Part shown: positions 13,320 to 21,443 of the stretch, piece by piece
How the letters are laid out: each line of letters begins with the position of its first letter
Numbering within the stretch: the first letter of the stretch is position 1
Assembly: GCA_003217735.2 (NCBI GenBank)
Contig: CP031585.1
Location: forward strand, 3,087,501 to 3,151,500
DNA: 64,000 nucleotides
Source of the DNA: Marinibacterium anthonyi
GTDB taxonomy: Bacteria > Pseudomonadota > Alphaproteobacteria > Rhodobacterales > Rhodobacteraceae
Direction: 5' to 3'
Program-made: the position numbers and the translations under genes
The notes under the pieces: generated by a model
What the model was told of the DNA's origin: nothing
Database searches by the model: none
Seen by the model: the letters and a program-made list of their open reading frames with translations, nothing else

Positions 13320-14603
13320 TCAGGCCGCGCGGCGACGGCGCGGACGGCGTCCCTTGGACGGCGCGGCGGCCTGGCCGCCCCCGTTGCTCTGGCGGCGCTG
13401 ACCGCCGCCGTTGCCCCGGCGCGGACCGCCACGACCCCGGCCGCCGCCCGACTTGCCTTCGGGCATGTCGGCCAGCGTGCTGGTGCCGCTGGCGACCGGC
13501 ACTTCGATCTTCATCAGCTTCTGGATCTGGCGCAGCAGGTCGGCTTCCTCGGGCGAGCAGAAGGCGATGGCCTCGCCCTCGCGGCCCGCACGCGCGGTCC
13601 GCCCGATCCGGTGGACATAGCTGTCGGGCACTTCCGGCAGGTCGAAGTTGACCACATAGGCCACACCCGGAATGTCGATCCCGCGCGCCGCCACGTCGGT
13701 GGCCACCAGCGTCGTGATCTCGCCCGAACGGAAAGCCTTGATGGCACGGTCCCGCTGACCCTGGCTCTTGTTGCCGTGGATGGACGCGGCGTTGTAGCCG
13801 TCCGCCACCAGGCCCTTCATCAGCCGCTCGGCCCCGTGCTTGGTGCGCGAGAAGACCAGCGTCAGCGCTTTGGGGTCCTTGTCGAGGATCTCACGCAGCT
13901 TGCGCGGCTTTTCGGCCTTGTCGAGGAAATGCACCGACTGTGTGACCTTGTCGGCGGCCTTGCCCGGGGGCGAAACCTGGACCCGGCGCGGATCGGTCAG
14001 GTAGGCGCCGCTCAGCTCTTCCAGCTGCTTGGGCATCGTGGCCGAGAACAGCATCGTCTGGCGCGGCGTGCCCAGCTGCGGCGCGATCTTGCGCAGCGCA
14101 TGGATGAAGCCCATGTCAAGCATCTGGTCGGCCTCGTCCAGCACCAGCTGGCGGGTCTGGGACAGGTCCACGGCGCGACGGTCCATCAGGTCCATCAGAC
14201 GGCCCGGGGTGGCCACCAGCACATCGGTGCCGCGAGCGAGGAAGTTGATCTGCTTGCCGATGGACTGGCCGCCGACCACGGTCGAGACCTTGATCCGGGT
14301 GCCGTCCGTCAGCACGCGCAGGCTTTCGGCGATCTGGTTCACCAGCTCGCGGGTGGGCGCCAGGATCAGGGCCTTGACGGTCTTGGGATCGGGTTTGCCG
14401 GGCTGGGCCAGCAGGCCGTCGACCAGCGGCAGGCCAAAGGCCAGCGTCTTGCCGGTGCCGGTCTGGGCGAGCCCGAGGATATCGTGGCCTTCAAGGGCCA
14501 GCGGAATGGCCTTGGCCTGGATCGGGGTGGGCTCGGAGAAGCCCGCTTTTTTCAGTGCGTCGTGAAGTGCCGGCGCGAGGCCGAGCATGTCGAAATCGAA
14601 CAA
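13320..14603 (-). CDS. rhlE: DEAD-box RNA helicase, RhlE type
   Basis: A 427-residue ATP-dependent RNA helicase. All superfamily-2 motifs are visible: Q motif FSEPTPIQAKAIP, AQTGTGKT, PTRELVNQIAESL, TPGRLMD, VLDEADQML, SATMP, VATDVAARGIDIPGV and HRIGRTARAG. The C-terminus is a basic glycine/arginine-rich tail (GGGRGRGGPRRGNGGG and RRPRRRR) for RNA binding. It probably serves in ribosome assembly or mRNA turnover, especially in the cold. The start is taken as the TTG at 14603, with AAGGA seven bases upstream; the next in-frame ATG at 14588 would remove only five residues. Upstream in-frame codons to 15065 lie antisense to the dehydrogenase gene and are not family sequence. Confidence 0.92.
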   Translation of the reverse strand: MFDFDMLGLAPALHDALKKAGFSEPTPIQAKAIPLALEGHDILGLAQTGTGKTLAFGLPLVDGLLAQPGKPDPKTVKALILAPTRELVNQIAESLRVLTDGTRIKVSTVVGGQSIGKQINFLARGTDVLVATPGRLMDLMDRRAVDLSQTRQLVLDEADQMLDMGFIHALRKIAPQLGTPRQTMLFSATMPKQLEELSGAYLTDPRRVQVSPPGKAADKVTQSVHFLDKAEKPRKLREILDKDPKALTLVFSRTKHGAERLMKGLVADGYNAASIHGNKSQGQRDRAIKAFRSGEITTLVATDVAARGIDIPGVAYVVNFDLPEVPDSYVHRIGRTARAGREGEAIAFCSPEEADLLRQIQKLMKIEVPVASGTSTLADMPEGKSGGGRGRGGPRRGNGGGQRRQSNGGGQAAAPSKGRRPRRRRAA

Positions 14604-14923
14604 AGTCGCATCCTTATGGATCCGCACGTGCCACCGTGGCATGTACGGACGGATCCGTACCGCCCCAATCGGAGCGGCCGGAGAGGGTTTGCGCGCCGTC
14701 TGTCCGGTCGGGCGTATCCCGCGCCGGCTGGCTGTCGCGTCAGGAACCCTGCGTGATGGGGAACTGAAAATCGGGGTCGCTGTTGGCCCGGCAATCGGGC
14801 ACGGCAGGCTCACGCGGCAGCGCAGCGACACCCGTGTCATTTGGGGCATTCCGACCGCCGCGTCAAGCCCCTGTCGGTGGCCGGGGTGCAGAGCACCCCG
14901 GCAACGGGCGCCCTTGGGGGGCG
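14604..14923. other. 320-bp intergenic region: helicase leader and dehydrogenase 3' end
   Basis: No gene was found here. The helicase-proximal part holds two small perfect hairpins just upstream of its ribosome site: TGCCAC-C-GTGGCA (14629-14641) and GTACGGA/TCCGTAC (14643-14660). The other end holds a terminator-like hairpin for the aldehyde dehydrogenase gene. The middle shows no recognisable signal. Confidence 0.7.
14880..14902 (-). terminator. Stem-loop after aldehyde dehydrogenase gene
   Basis: A perfect 10-bp stem (GCCGGGGTGC with GCACCCCGGC) and a 3-base loop lie 22 bases after the stop codon. No T-run follows, so it may need Rho or act mainly as a 3' end stabiliser. Confidence 0.6.
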
Positions 14924-16348
14924 TCAGTGCTTGATCATCACGTGGCGCGCCACGGTGTAATCTTCCAGCGCATACATCGACATGTCCTTGCCATAGCCCG
15001 AGGCCTTCAGGCCCCCGTGCGGCATTTCGGTCGTCAGCATGAAATGCGTGTTGATCCAGGTGCACCCATAGCGCAGCCGCGCCGCCGTCGACATCGCCCG
15101 GCCGATGTCCTTCGTCCAGACCGACGACGCCAGCCCGTAATCGCTGTCATTGGCCCAACTCACCGCCTCGTCCACGTCCGAAAACGGCGTCACCGAAACC
15201 ACCGGCCCGAAGACCTCGCGCTGGACGATCTCGTCGGCCTGCGTGGCCCCCGCGACCACCGTCGGTGCATAATAGAACCCGGACTGCCCATGGGTGGCCC
15301 CGCCGGTGGTGACCTCGACATGGTTCAGCTCGCGCGCGCGTTCGACAAAGCTTGCCACCCGGTCGCGTTGACGGGCCGAGATCAGCGGGCCGATCTCGTT
15401 CAGCGTATCGTCGGCGTTGTCATAGACGATCTGGCCGACCGCCGAGGTCAGGTCCGCCACCAGGGTTTCATAGGTCTTCTTTGACGCATAGATCCGGCAG
15501 GCGGCGGTGCAGTCCTGGCCGGCATTGTAATACCCGAAGGCGCGGATGCCTTCGACCACCTCGGCGATATCGGCGTCGTCAAAGACGATGACCGGAGCCT
15601 TGCCGCCCAGTTCCAGGTGCGTGCGCTTGACGGTCTTCGACGCCGCCTGCAGCATCTTCTTGCCCGTCGCCACGTCCCCGGTCAGCGAAATCATGTCGAC
15701 GCCCTTGTGGGTGACCAGCGCATTGCCCACCGTCTCGCCCCGCCCGGTGACGATGTTCACAACGCCCTTCGGCAGTTCCTCGGCCAGGATCTTCGCGAAT
15801 TTCAGCGCGGTCAGCGGAGTCTGTTCCGAGGGTTTGAACACCACGGTATTGCCGCCCGCGATGGCCGGGGCCAGCTTCCACGCCATCATCATCAGCGGAT
15901 AGTTCCAGGGCGCGACCGAGGCCACGACGCCCACCGGATCGCGGCGGACCATCGAGGTGAAGCCGTCAAGGTATTCGCCCGCCGCCGGCCCGTGCATGTT
16001 GCGCACCGCGCCCGCGAAAAAGCGGTAGGTGTCGACGATGGCCGGCACCTCGTCGCCGATGGCCGCGTTGATCGGCTTGCCGCAATTCAGCGCCTCCAGG
16101 GCGCCGAACGCATCCCCTTCCGACTCGATCCGGTCGGCGATGCGCAGCAGCGCGGCAGAGCGTTCTGCCGGAGACGTGCGCGACCACCCCCCGAACGCCG
16201 CGTTCGCGGCGGCCACCGCAGCGTCGACCTGGTCCAGCGAAGCTTCGGGCAGATCAATGATCGTGGCGCCGGTGCGCGGGTTCAGGATGGCTTCGGTCGT
16301 CTCGGTCCCTTCGGCGAATTCACCGCCGATCAGCAATCTGGTGTCCAT
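14924..16348 (-). CDS. patD: Gamma-aminobutyraldehyde dehydrogenase
   Basis: A 474-residue NAD-dependent aldehyde dehydrogenase, the same length as E. coli PatD (YdcW) and, from memory, closely similar along its length: [40 protein letters not shown], then [16 protein letters not shown] with the catalytic cysteine in QDCTAAC, the general-base region [17 protein letters not shown], and a C-terminus near [13 protein letters not shown]. It oxidises 4-aminobutanal, from putrescine transamination or oxidation, to GABA. It is the last gene of the putrescine-type ABC operon, in the same order as E. coli ydcSTUV-patD. AGGAGA lies six bases before the ATG. Betaine aldehyde dehydrogenase is the main alternative; context favours PatD. 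Confidence 0.9.
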   Translation of the reverse strand: MDTRLLIGGEFAEGTETTEAILNPRTGATIIDLPEASLDQVDAAVAAANAAFGGWSRTSPAERSAALLRIADRIESEGDAFGALEALNCGKPINAAIGDEVPAIVDTYRFFAGAVRNMHGPAAGEYLDGFTSMVRRDPVGVVASVAPWNYPLMMMAWKLAPAIAGGNTVVFKPSEQTPLTALKFAKILAEELPKGVVNIVTGRGETVGNALVTHKGVDMISLTGDVATGKKMLQAASKTVKRTHLELGGKAPVIVFDDADIAEVVEGIRAFGYYNAGQDCTAACRIYASKKTYETLVADLTSAVGQIVYDNADDTLNEIGPLISARQRDRVASFVERARELNHVEVTTGGATHGQSGFYYAPTVVAGATQADEIVQREVFGPVVSVTPFSDVDEAVSWANDSDYGLASSVWTKDIGRAMSTAARLRYGCTWINTHFMLTTEMPHGGLKASGYGKDMSMYALEDYTVARHVMIKH

Positions 16349-16364
16349 TGGTGTCTCCTGTTGT

Positions 16365-17171
16365 TCATTTGCCCCCGCCGGCGGTCTCGGATCCGCCGCG
16401 GGTCAGGTAATAGGCGCCGAGGATCGGCAGGAAGGTGACCAGCACCACGACCATGGCGACCACGTTGGTCACCGGGCGCTGGCGCGGGCGCACCAGTTCT
16501 TCCAGCATCCAGATCGGCAGGGTCTGTTGCTGGCCGGCCGTGAAGGTCGTCACGATCACCTCGTCGAAGCTGAGCGCGAAGGCGAGCATGCCGCCCGCCA
16601 GAAGCGCCGAGCCGATGTTGGGCAGCACGATATGGCGGAAGGTCTGGAAGCCGTTGGCGCCCAGATCGGCCGAGGCTTCCAGCATGGGCCCCGAGATGCG
16701 GCGGAACCGCGCGACCACGTTGTTGTAGACCACCACGATGCAGAAGGTGGCGTGGCCCAGGATGATGGTCAGCGTGGAAAACGGGATGCCGCCAATGTTG
16801 AAGGCCGAACGCAGCGCGATGCCGGTGATGATGCCGGGCAGCGCGATGGGCAGGATCACCAGCAGCGATATCGTCTCGCGCCCGAAGAACCGCGCGCGAC
16901 TGACCGCCGCCGCGCAAAGCGTGCCGAGGATCAGCGCCATGGCGGTGGATATGGCGGCGACGCGCACCGACAGGCCCATGGCCGCCCACACATCGGGGCG
17001 GTTCCAGGTGACGGCGAACCATTTCAGCGTCAGGCCGGGGGGCGGCCATTGATAGGTGCGGTCTTCGGTCGTGAAGGCGTAGACGAAGATCAGCAGGATC
17101 GGCAGGTGCAGGAACAAAAGCCCCGCGAAGGCGGCGATGCGCAGGCCGAGAGAGGCGCGATCAGAGGGCAT
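16365..17171 (-). CDS. ydcV: Polyamine-type ABC permease (YdcV/PotC-like)
   Basis: A 268-residue membrane permease with six helices, beginning [20 protein letters not shown]. It has the PotC-type segment [20 protein letters not shown] and the ATPase-contact loop [20 protein letters not shown]. It overlaps the preceding permease gene by 11 bases. Together with the YdcU-like subunit it should form the channel for putrescine or a related amine. The start at 17171 gives a normal-length N-terminus; upstream in-frame codons lie inside the previous gene. Confidence 0.9.
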   Translation of the reverse strand: MPSDRASLGLRIAAFAGLLFLHLPILLIFVYAFTTEDRTYQWPPPGLTLKWFAVTWNRPDVWAAMGLSVRVAAISTAMALILGTLCAAAVSRARFFGRETISLLVILPIALPGIITGIALRSAFNIGGIPFSTLTIILGHATFCIVVVYNNVVARFRRISGPMLEASADLGANGFQTFRHIVLPNIGSALLAGGMLAFALSFDEVIVTTFTAGQQQTLPIWMLEELVRPRQRPVTNVVAMVVVLVTFLPILGAYYLTRGGSETAGGGK

Positions 17172-18084
17172 CGAAGGCCCCCTTGCGCTTGGCGGCCCAC
17201 AGGTAGACCCCCATGATGACGATGGGCACCACGGCAAAGGCGGCGGCCAGCGGGATGTTCCCGGCGGTGCCCTGGTGGGCATAGACCGCCTGCCCGATGA
17301 AGTTGCGCGACGATCCCACGATCTGGGGGATGATGTAGTCACCCAGCGTCAGCGAGAAGGTAAAGATCGACCCGGCGATCATCCCCGGCATGGCCATCGG
17401 CAGGATGACGTGCCGCAGGGTCTGGCGTTTCGTCGCGCCCAGGTCGTCGGACGCTTCGAGCAGGTTCGACGGCACCCGTTCCAGCGAGGCCTGCAGCGGC
17501 AGGATCATGTAGGGCATCCAGACATACAGGAAGACGAGGAAAGTGCCGATATAGCTGACCGACAGCGAATTGCCCCCGATCACCGGGATCGCCAGGATCG
17601 CGTTCAGCACGGCGCTGGCGCCGATCCCGTCGATGGCCCAGGTCAGGATGCCTTCCTTGGCCAGGATCAGTTTCCAGGCGTAGACCTTGACCAGGTAGCT
17701 GGACCAGAGCGGCAGCATCACGGCGAGGTAGAAGAACGCCTTCATCCGGCCCTTGGCGAAATGGGCGGCGTAATAGGCGATGGGAAAGGAGATGACGGCC
17801 GACGCGATGGTCACCGCCGCAGCCATCAGCGTGGTGCGGATGACGATGTCGTAATTGGCCGGGCGCAGCAGTTCGCCATAGGTCTTCAGCGTGAGGTCGT
17901 AATTGATCAGCCCCGAGAATTCGTCGATCGAAAAGAAGCTTTGCGCCAGAAGGGCCGCGAGCGAGCCGATATAGACCACGCCCAGCCACAGCAGTGGCGG
18001 CGCCAGCAACAGCAGCAGCAGGACCCGGGGCTTGCGCCAGAACAGGTCCGACAGCGGATCGGAAAGGCGGTGCAACGCGGTCAT
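17161..18084 (-). CDS. ydcU: Polyamine-type ABC permease (YdcU/PotB-like)
   Basis: A 307-residue permease with six predicted helices. The N-terminus [20 protein letters not shown] is followed by a long first helix. Hallmarks are [40 protein letters not shown] and the loop [20 protein letters not shown]. Its ATG overlaps the stop of the ATPase gene by four bases (ATGA). It is part of the five-gene amine uptake and oxidation operon. Confidence 0.9.
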   Translation of the reverse strand: MTALHRLSDPLSDLFWRKPRVLLLLLLAPPLLWLGVVYIGSLAALLAQSFFSIDEFSGLINYDLTLKTYGELLRPANYDIVIRTTLMAAAVTIASAVISFPIAYYAAHFAKGRMKAFFYLAVMLPLWSSYLVKVYAWKLILAKEGILTWAIDGIGASAVLNAILAIPVIGGNSLSVSYIGTFLVFLYVWMPYMILPLQASLERVPSNLLEASDDLGATKRQTLRHVILPMAMPGMIAGSIFTFSLTLGDYIIPQIVGSSRNFIGQAVYAHQGTAGNIPLAAAFAVVPIVIMGVYLWAAKRKGAFDAL

Positions 18085-19076
18085 CCGCCCTCCTCCATCC
18101 GGTGCAGGGCGTCCGCGTCCCAGGTCAGGCTGACCGAGGCGCCGGGGGCCGGCGCGGCGACGCTGGCCGGCAGGTCGACGGCCAGATCCGTGTCGAAGGC
18201 GCGCACTTGGATACGGTTCACCGGGCCAAGGTAGCGGCGCGAGGTCACGACACCGTCGATCCGGCCGGTCCCGTGATCGCACAGCGAAATCGCCTCGGCC
18301 CGCAGGCTGGCCCAGCCCCTGGGCCCACCGACCGAGGCGCAGATCTGCGGCGACAGCACGTTGGCCGAGCCGACGAAATCGGCGACAAAGCGGGTGCGCG
18401 GGCGCTGATAGATCTCTTGCGGGGATCCGATCTGCACGATTTTCCCATCGTTGAAGACAGCCACCTGATCGGCCATCGACAGCGCCTCCCCCTGGTCGTG
18501 GGTGACGAAAACGAACGTGATCCCAAGGCGTTGCTGGAGGATCTTCAATTCGTCCTGCATTGCCTCGCGCAGCTTCAGGTCCAGCGCGCCCAGCGGTTCG
18601 TCCAGCAACAGCACCTTGGGCTTGTTCACCAGCGCGCGGGCCAAGGCCACCCTTTGGCGCTGCCCGCCCGACAGCTGCGCGGGCTTGCGGGCGCCGTATC
18701 CATCCAGCTTGACCAGCGCCAGCATCTCGTCCGCGGCGCCATAGCGCGTGCGCTTGTCGACGCCCTTCACCATCAGCCCATAGGCCACGTTGTCCCGCAC
18801 GCTCAGGTGCGGAAACAGCGCGTAATCCTGGAAGACAGTATTCACCGGCCGCCGGTTGGGCGGGATATCCCCCGACCCCTCGCCAAAGATCCGCACCTGC
18901 CCCGCGCTGGGACGTTCAAAGCCGGAAATCAGGCGCAGGCAGGTCGTCTTGCCGGATCCGGACGGCCCCAGCATGGCAAAGAAGCTCCCTTCGCCAATGG
19001 CCAGGGACACGTCATCCACCGCCCGGACGCTGCCGAAATGGCGCGAGACATGGTCGAATTCCACCGCATGGGTCAT
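18081..19076 (-). CDS. ydcT: Polyamine-type ABC ATPase (YdcT/PotA-like)
   Basis: A 331-residue ATPase: Walker [10 protein letters not shown], signature [15 protein letters not shown], Walker B VLLLDEPLGALD and switch region VFVTHDQGEALSM. A C-terminal TOBE-like domain follows (GWASLRAEAISLCDHGTGRI). The start at 19076 (MTHAVEFDHVSRHFGSVRAV) is the family start. It follows the binding-protein gene after 70 bases that contain a strong stem-loop. Confidence 0.93.
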   Translation of the reverse strand: MTHAVEFDHVSRHFGSVRAVDDVSLAIGEGSFFAMLGPSGSGKTTCLRLISGFERPSAGQVRIFGEGSGDIPPNRRPVNTVFQDYALFPHLSVRDNVAYGLMVKGVDKRTRYGAADEMLALVKLDGYGARKPAQLSGGQRQRVALARALVNKPKVLLLDEPLGALDLKLREAMQDELKILQQRLGITFVFVTHDQGEALSMADQVAVFNDGKIVQIGSPQEIYQRPRTRFVADFVGSANVLSPQICASVGGPRGWASLRAEAISLCDHGTGRIDGVVTSRRYLGPVNRIQVRAFDTDLAVDLPASVAAPAPGASVSLTWDADALHRMEEGG

Positions 19077-19094
19077 GAGCAATTCCCGTCTGTC

Positions 19095-19120
19095 CGGCGG
19101 CGCCGTGCCGGGCGCCGCCG
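19095..19120 (-). terminator. Intra-operon stem-loop after binding-protein gene
   Basis: A perfect 10-bp stem (CGGCGGCGCC with GGCGCCGCCG) and 6-base loop between the ydcS-like and ydcT-like genes. No T-run follows on the minus strand, so it probably limits read-through or protects the upstream mRNA. Confidence 0.6.
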
Positions 19121-19146
19121 TTCTTTCCGTCCTCAATCGATAAGGA

Positions 19147-20301
19147 TCAGCGCCCGCCGATGACGCCGATGTAATCCGAGACCCAGCGGTAATAGGGCAC
19201 GCATTCGCCCTGGCTTTCACACTTGGAAACCGGTGTGGTCCAGAACCGGATCTTGTCGAAATCGGCCAGCCCGTTAAGATCGCAGCCTTCTTCGGTCTGC
19301 ATGCCCGATCCGTCCGTGCAGGCCGCCGGAACCGACGGCACCGCGCCGAACCAGACCGACAGGTCCGATTGCAGGTTGGACGACAGGGTGTGTTCCATCC
19401 ACTTGTAGGCGCAGTTGGGATGCGCGGCATCGACGTGCAGCATCGTCGTGTCGGCCCAGCCCGTCGCACCCTCTTCCGGGATCACGGACGCCACCGGCGC
19501 GCCTTCGCTTTGCAGGATGTTCACCTGGAAGGGCCAGGAACCGGAGGCCACGATGCCTTCGTTCTTGAAATCGTCCATCTGGATGAAGGCGTCATGCCAG
19601 TACCGCCCCACCAGCGTCCGCTGCACGCGCAGCAGGTCCAGCGCGGCGGCATATTGCTCCTCGTTCAGCTCGTAGGGCGAGGTGATGCCAAGTTCGGGCT
19701 GGTGGTACATCAGGTATTGCGCGGCGTCGGCGATGTGGATCGGCCCGTCATACGCCTGCACCCGGCCAGAGTTGGATTCGCCGTCCGGCAGGGTCATTTC
19801 CTCGAAGACCACGTTCCACGAGGTGGGCGGCGTGTCGCCGAACGCCTCGGTGTTGTACATCAGCACGTTGGGGCCCCACATGTAGGGCACCCCGTAATGC
19901 ACGCCGTCGACCGTGTGCCAGGGCGCGTCCTTCAACCGGTCGTCCACCGCCGCCCAGGACGGGATCAGGTCGGTGTTGATCGGCTGCACCCGCTTGCCCG
20001 CGATCAGCCGCAACGAGGCGTCGCCCGACGCCGTCACCAGGTCGAAACCGCCCTCGTTCATCAGCGCCACCATCTCGTCCGAGGTGTTGGCCGTCTTGAC
20101 GTTGACCTTGCAGCTGGTGGCGTCTTCGAACTTGGTCACCCAGTCAAAGGCCGCGTCGGTTTCACCGCGTTCGATGTATCCGGCCCAGGCGACGATATCG
20201 ACCTGGCCCTCGCCCTCGCCGATCTCGGTGATCTGGGCCATGACGGGGTGCGCCGCGACCAGAGCCGAGACGGCGACCGTCATCATAAAGCGTGCAGACA
20301 T
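19147..20301 (-). CDS. ydcS: ABC transporter substrate-binding protein, YdcS-like
   Basis: A 384-residue periplasmic binding protein with a signal peptide (MSARFMMTVAVSALVAAHPV, cleaved near VMA). It matches E. coli YdcS from memory in many blocks: AGYIERGETD, VKTANTSDEMV, GFDLVTASGDASLRLIAGKR, YMWGPNVLMYNTEAF, GRVQAYDGPIHIADAAQYL, RYWHDAFIQMDDFKNEGIVA and the C-terminal YIGVIGGR. The start is taken at the second ATG (20301), because GGGAG then has seven-base spacing; ATG 20307 would leave only one base. Its leader carries a 13-bp tandem repeat and the motif ACCAACAGA. The likely ligand is putrescine or a related amine. Confidence 0.92.
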   Translation of the reverse strand: MSARFMMTVAVSALVAAHPVMAQITEIGEGEGQVDIVAWAGYIERGETDAAFDWVTKFEDATSCKVNVKTANTSDEMVALMNEGGFDLVTASGDASLRLIAGKRVQPINTDLIPSWAAVDDRLKDAPWHTVDGVHYGVPYMWGPNVLMYNTEAFGDTPPTSWNVVFEEMTLPDGESNSGRVQAYDGPIHIADAAQYLMYHQPELGITSPYELNEEQYAAALDLLRVQRTLVGRYWHDAFIQMDDFKNEGIVASGSWPFQVNILQSEGAPVASVIPEEGATGWADTTMLHVDAAHPNCAYKWMEHTLSSNLQSDLSVWFGAVPSVPAACTDGSGMQTEEGCDLNGLADFDKIRFWTTPVSKCESQGECVPYYRWVSDYIGVIGGR

Positions 20302-20314
20302 GTTCATTCTCCCA

Positions 20315-20352
20315 GTCGGTTGTTCTTGTCGGTTGTTCTGTTGGTTGTCCGG
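20315..20352 (-). repeat. 13-bp tandem repeat in ydcS leader
   Basis: Plus-strand units GTCGGTTGTTCTT (20315-20327), GTCGGTTGTTCTG (20328-20340) and a diverged third copy beginning at 20341. In the mRNA this is a C/A-rich, U-poor tract (AAGAACAACCGAC repeated) just upstream of the ribosome site. Confidence 0.75.
20337..20345 (-). promoter_or_regulatory. ACCAACAGA leader motif (ydcS)
   Basis: The mRNA-sense 9-mer ACCAACAGA lies 36 bases before the start. The same 9-mer precedes dppA (30568-30576) and the potD-like gene (55359-55367). Confidence 0.45.
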
Positions 20353-20448
20353 ATATCCGTCCCGCCGATCACGCAAAGGCGCCACGGGTTGACAAAAAGT
20401 CTCCGCGCGGCTGCGCATATTCGCAAACGCAAAATCCTGTGCCGTAAT

Positions 20449-20463
20449 ATCGGAAAAACCGAT
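20449..20463. promoter_or_regulatory. Candidate LysR box (T-N11-A palindrome)
   Basis: ATCGG-AAAAA-CCGAT is a perfect 15-bp inverted repeat with the T-N11-A shape of LysR-family sites. It lies a few bases after the LysR gene stop and about 150 bases upstream of the ydcS-like start. Confidence 0.5.
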
Positions 20464-20466
20464 GGA

Positions 20467-21372
20467 TCAGCCGGACCCCTGAAAGGAACTGCGGGCCAGG
20501 CGCACGAAATCGCGGGCATTGTCGGACAGCGGCGCGCCCTTGCGCCAGGCCATGCCCACCTGCACCGTCGGCAGGTCGCCCGACACATCGCGGATCTCGA
20601 TCCGGTCGCCTTCCAGCGACCAGGGCCGATAGATCAGGTCCGGCAGGATCGCCACGCCCATGCCGGTCGCGACCAGCGACCGCACGGCTTCCACCGAATG
20701 GGTGCGAAACGCCACTTCGGGCCGTGTCCCCAGCGACGACAGCAGGGTCTGGGTGCTGGCCTCGATCTCTTCGACGGACAGCATGATCAGCGGCTCCTGC
20801 GCCACGTCCGCCAGGCTCACCGCCTCTTCGCTGGCCAGCCGATGGCCCAGCGGCAGCCACAGCCGCATGGCCGAGGCCGCGATGCTTTCCACCTGGAATG
20901 CCGCGCGATTGTGCAGATTGGACACGAACAGGAAGGCCACGTCGATCTCGCCGCCGATCAGCAGGTGTTCAAGGTATTCGCCACTGTCCTCGACGGCCGA
21001 GATTCGCACCGCCGGAAAGGTCCGCCGGAACCGCCCCAGCGCATCCGACAGCCCGTAACCCGCCACCAGGGACGTCACGCCCAGCCGGATTTCGCCCGTG
21101 CGCGCCGCGGATTCCACCATGAAGGCGCGGCGCGCGTCCGAGACGTCGTCGCGGATCTTGCGGGCATGGCGCAGGAACTGGTGGCCGGCGACCGTGATCT
21201 CAAGCCCCCGCGCGCGGCGTTCGAACAGGCTGATGCCCAGGTCCGCCTCAAGCGCCTTGATCGCCTCGGTCACCGAGGATTGCGAGATCGACAGCACCTT
21301 GGCGGCGGCCGAGACGGATCCATGTTCCGCCGCCGCCACGAAGAACTGCAATTGCCTGAGTGTAAACGCCAA
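20467..21372 (-). CDS. LysR-family transcriptional regulator
   Basis: A 301-residue LysR regulator with an N-terminal winged helix (residues 1-60: MAFTLRQLQFFVAAAEHGSV, then AKVLSISQSSVTEAIKALEA) and a periplasmic-binding-like effector domain (about residues 90-295). The start codon is TTG at 21372 with a GGCGGGA-like site upstream; no better ATG is available. It lies upstream of the ydcS-like operon on the same strand, with a T-N11-A palindrome in between, so that operon is the likely target. It could also be linked to the hyu genes 70 bases further upstream. Confidence 0.92.
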   Translation of the reverse strand: MAFTLRQLQFFVAAAEHGSVSAAAKVLSISQSSVTEAIKALEADLGISLFERRARGLEITVAGHQFLRHARKIRDDVSDARRAFMVESAARTGEIRLGVTSLVAGYGLSDALGRFRRTFPAVRISAVEDSGEYLEHLLIGGEIDVAFLFVSNLHNRAAFQVESIAASAMRLWLPLGHRLASEEAVSLADVAQEPLIMLSVEEIEASTQTLLSSLGTRPEVAFRTHSVEAVRSLVATGMGVAILPDLIYRPWSLEGDRIEIRDVSGDLPTVQVGMAWRKGAPLSDNARDFVRLARSSFQGSG

Positions 21373-21443
21373 TCCCGCCCCCTGATCCGCGTGTCAGTGA
21401 AGCAGGTTTGCCGCCCCCGCGAAAGCCGCGACCGCCCGTCAGC

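Noticed and set aside
13125-14756. Open frame on the plus strand over the helicase
   Set aside because: Antisense shadow of the helicase gene with no recognisable domain.
14604-15065. Possible N-terminal extension of the RhlE helicase
   Set aside because: The upstream codons run into the aldehyde dehydrogenase gene and bear no resemblance to helicase N-termini.
20389-20394. TTGACA on the plus strand resembling a sigma-70 -35 box
   Set aside because: No -10 element lies at suitable spacing, and it would drive antisense transcription into the LysR gene.
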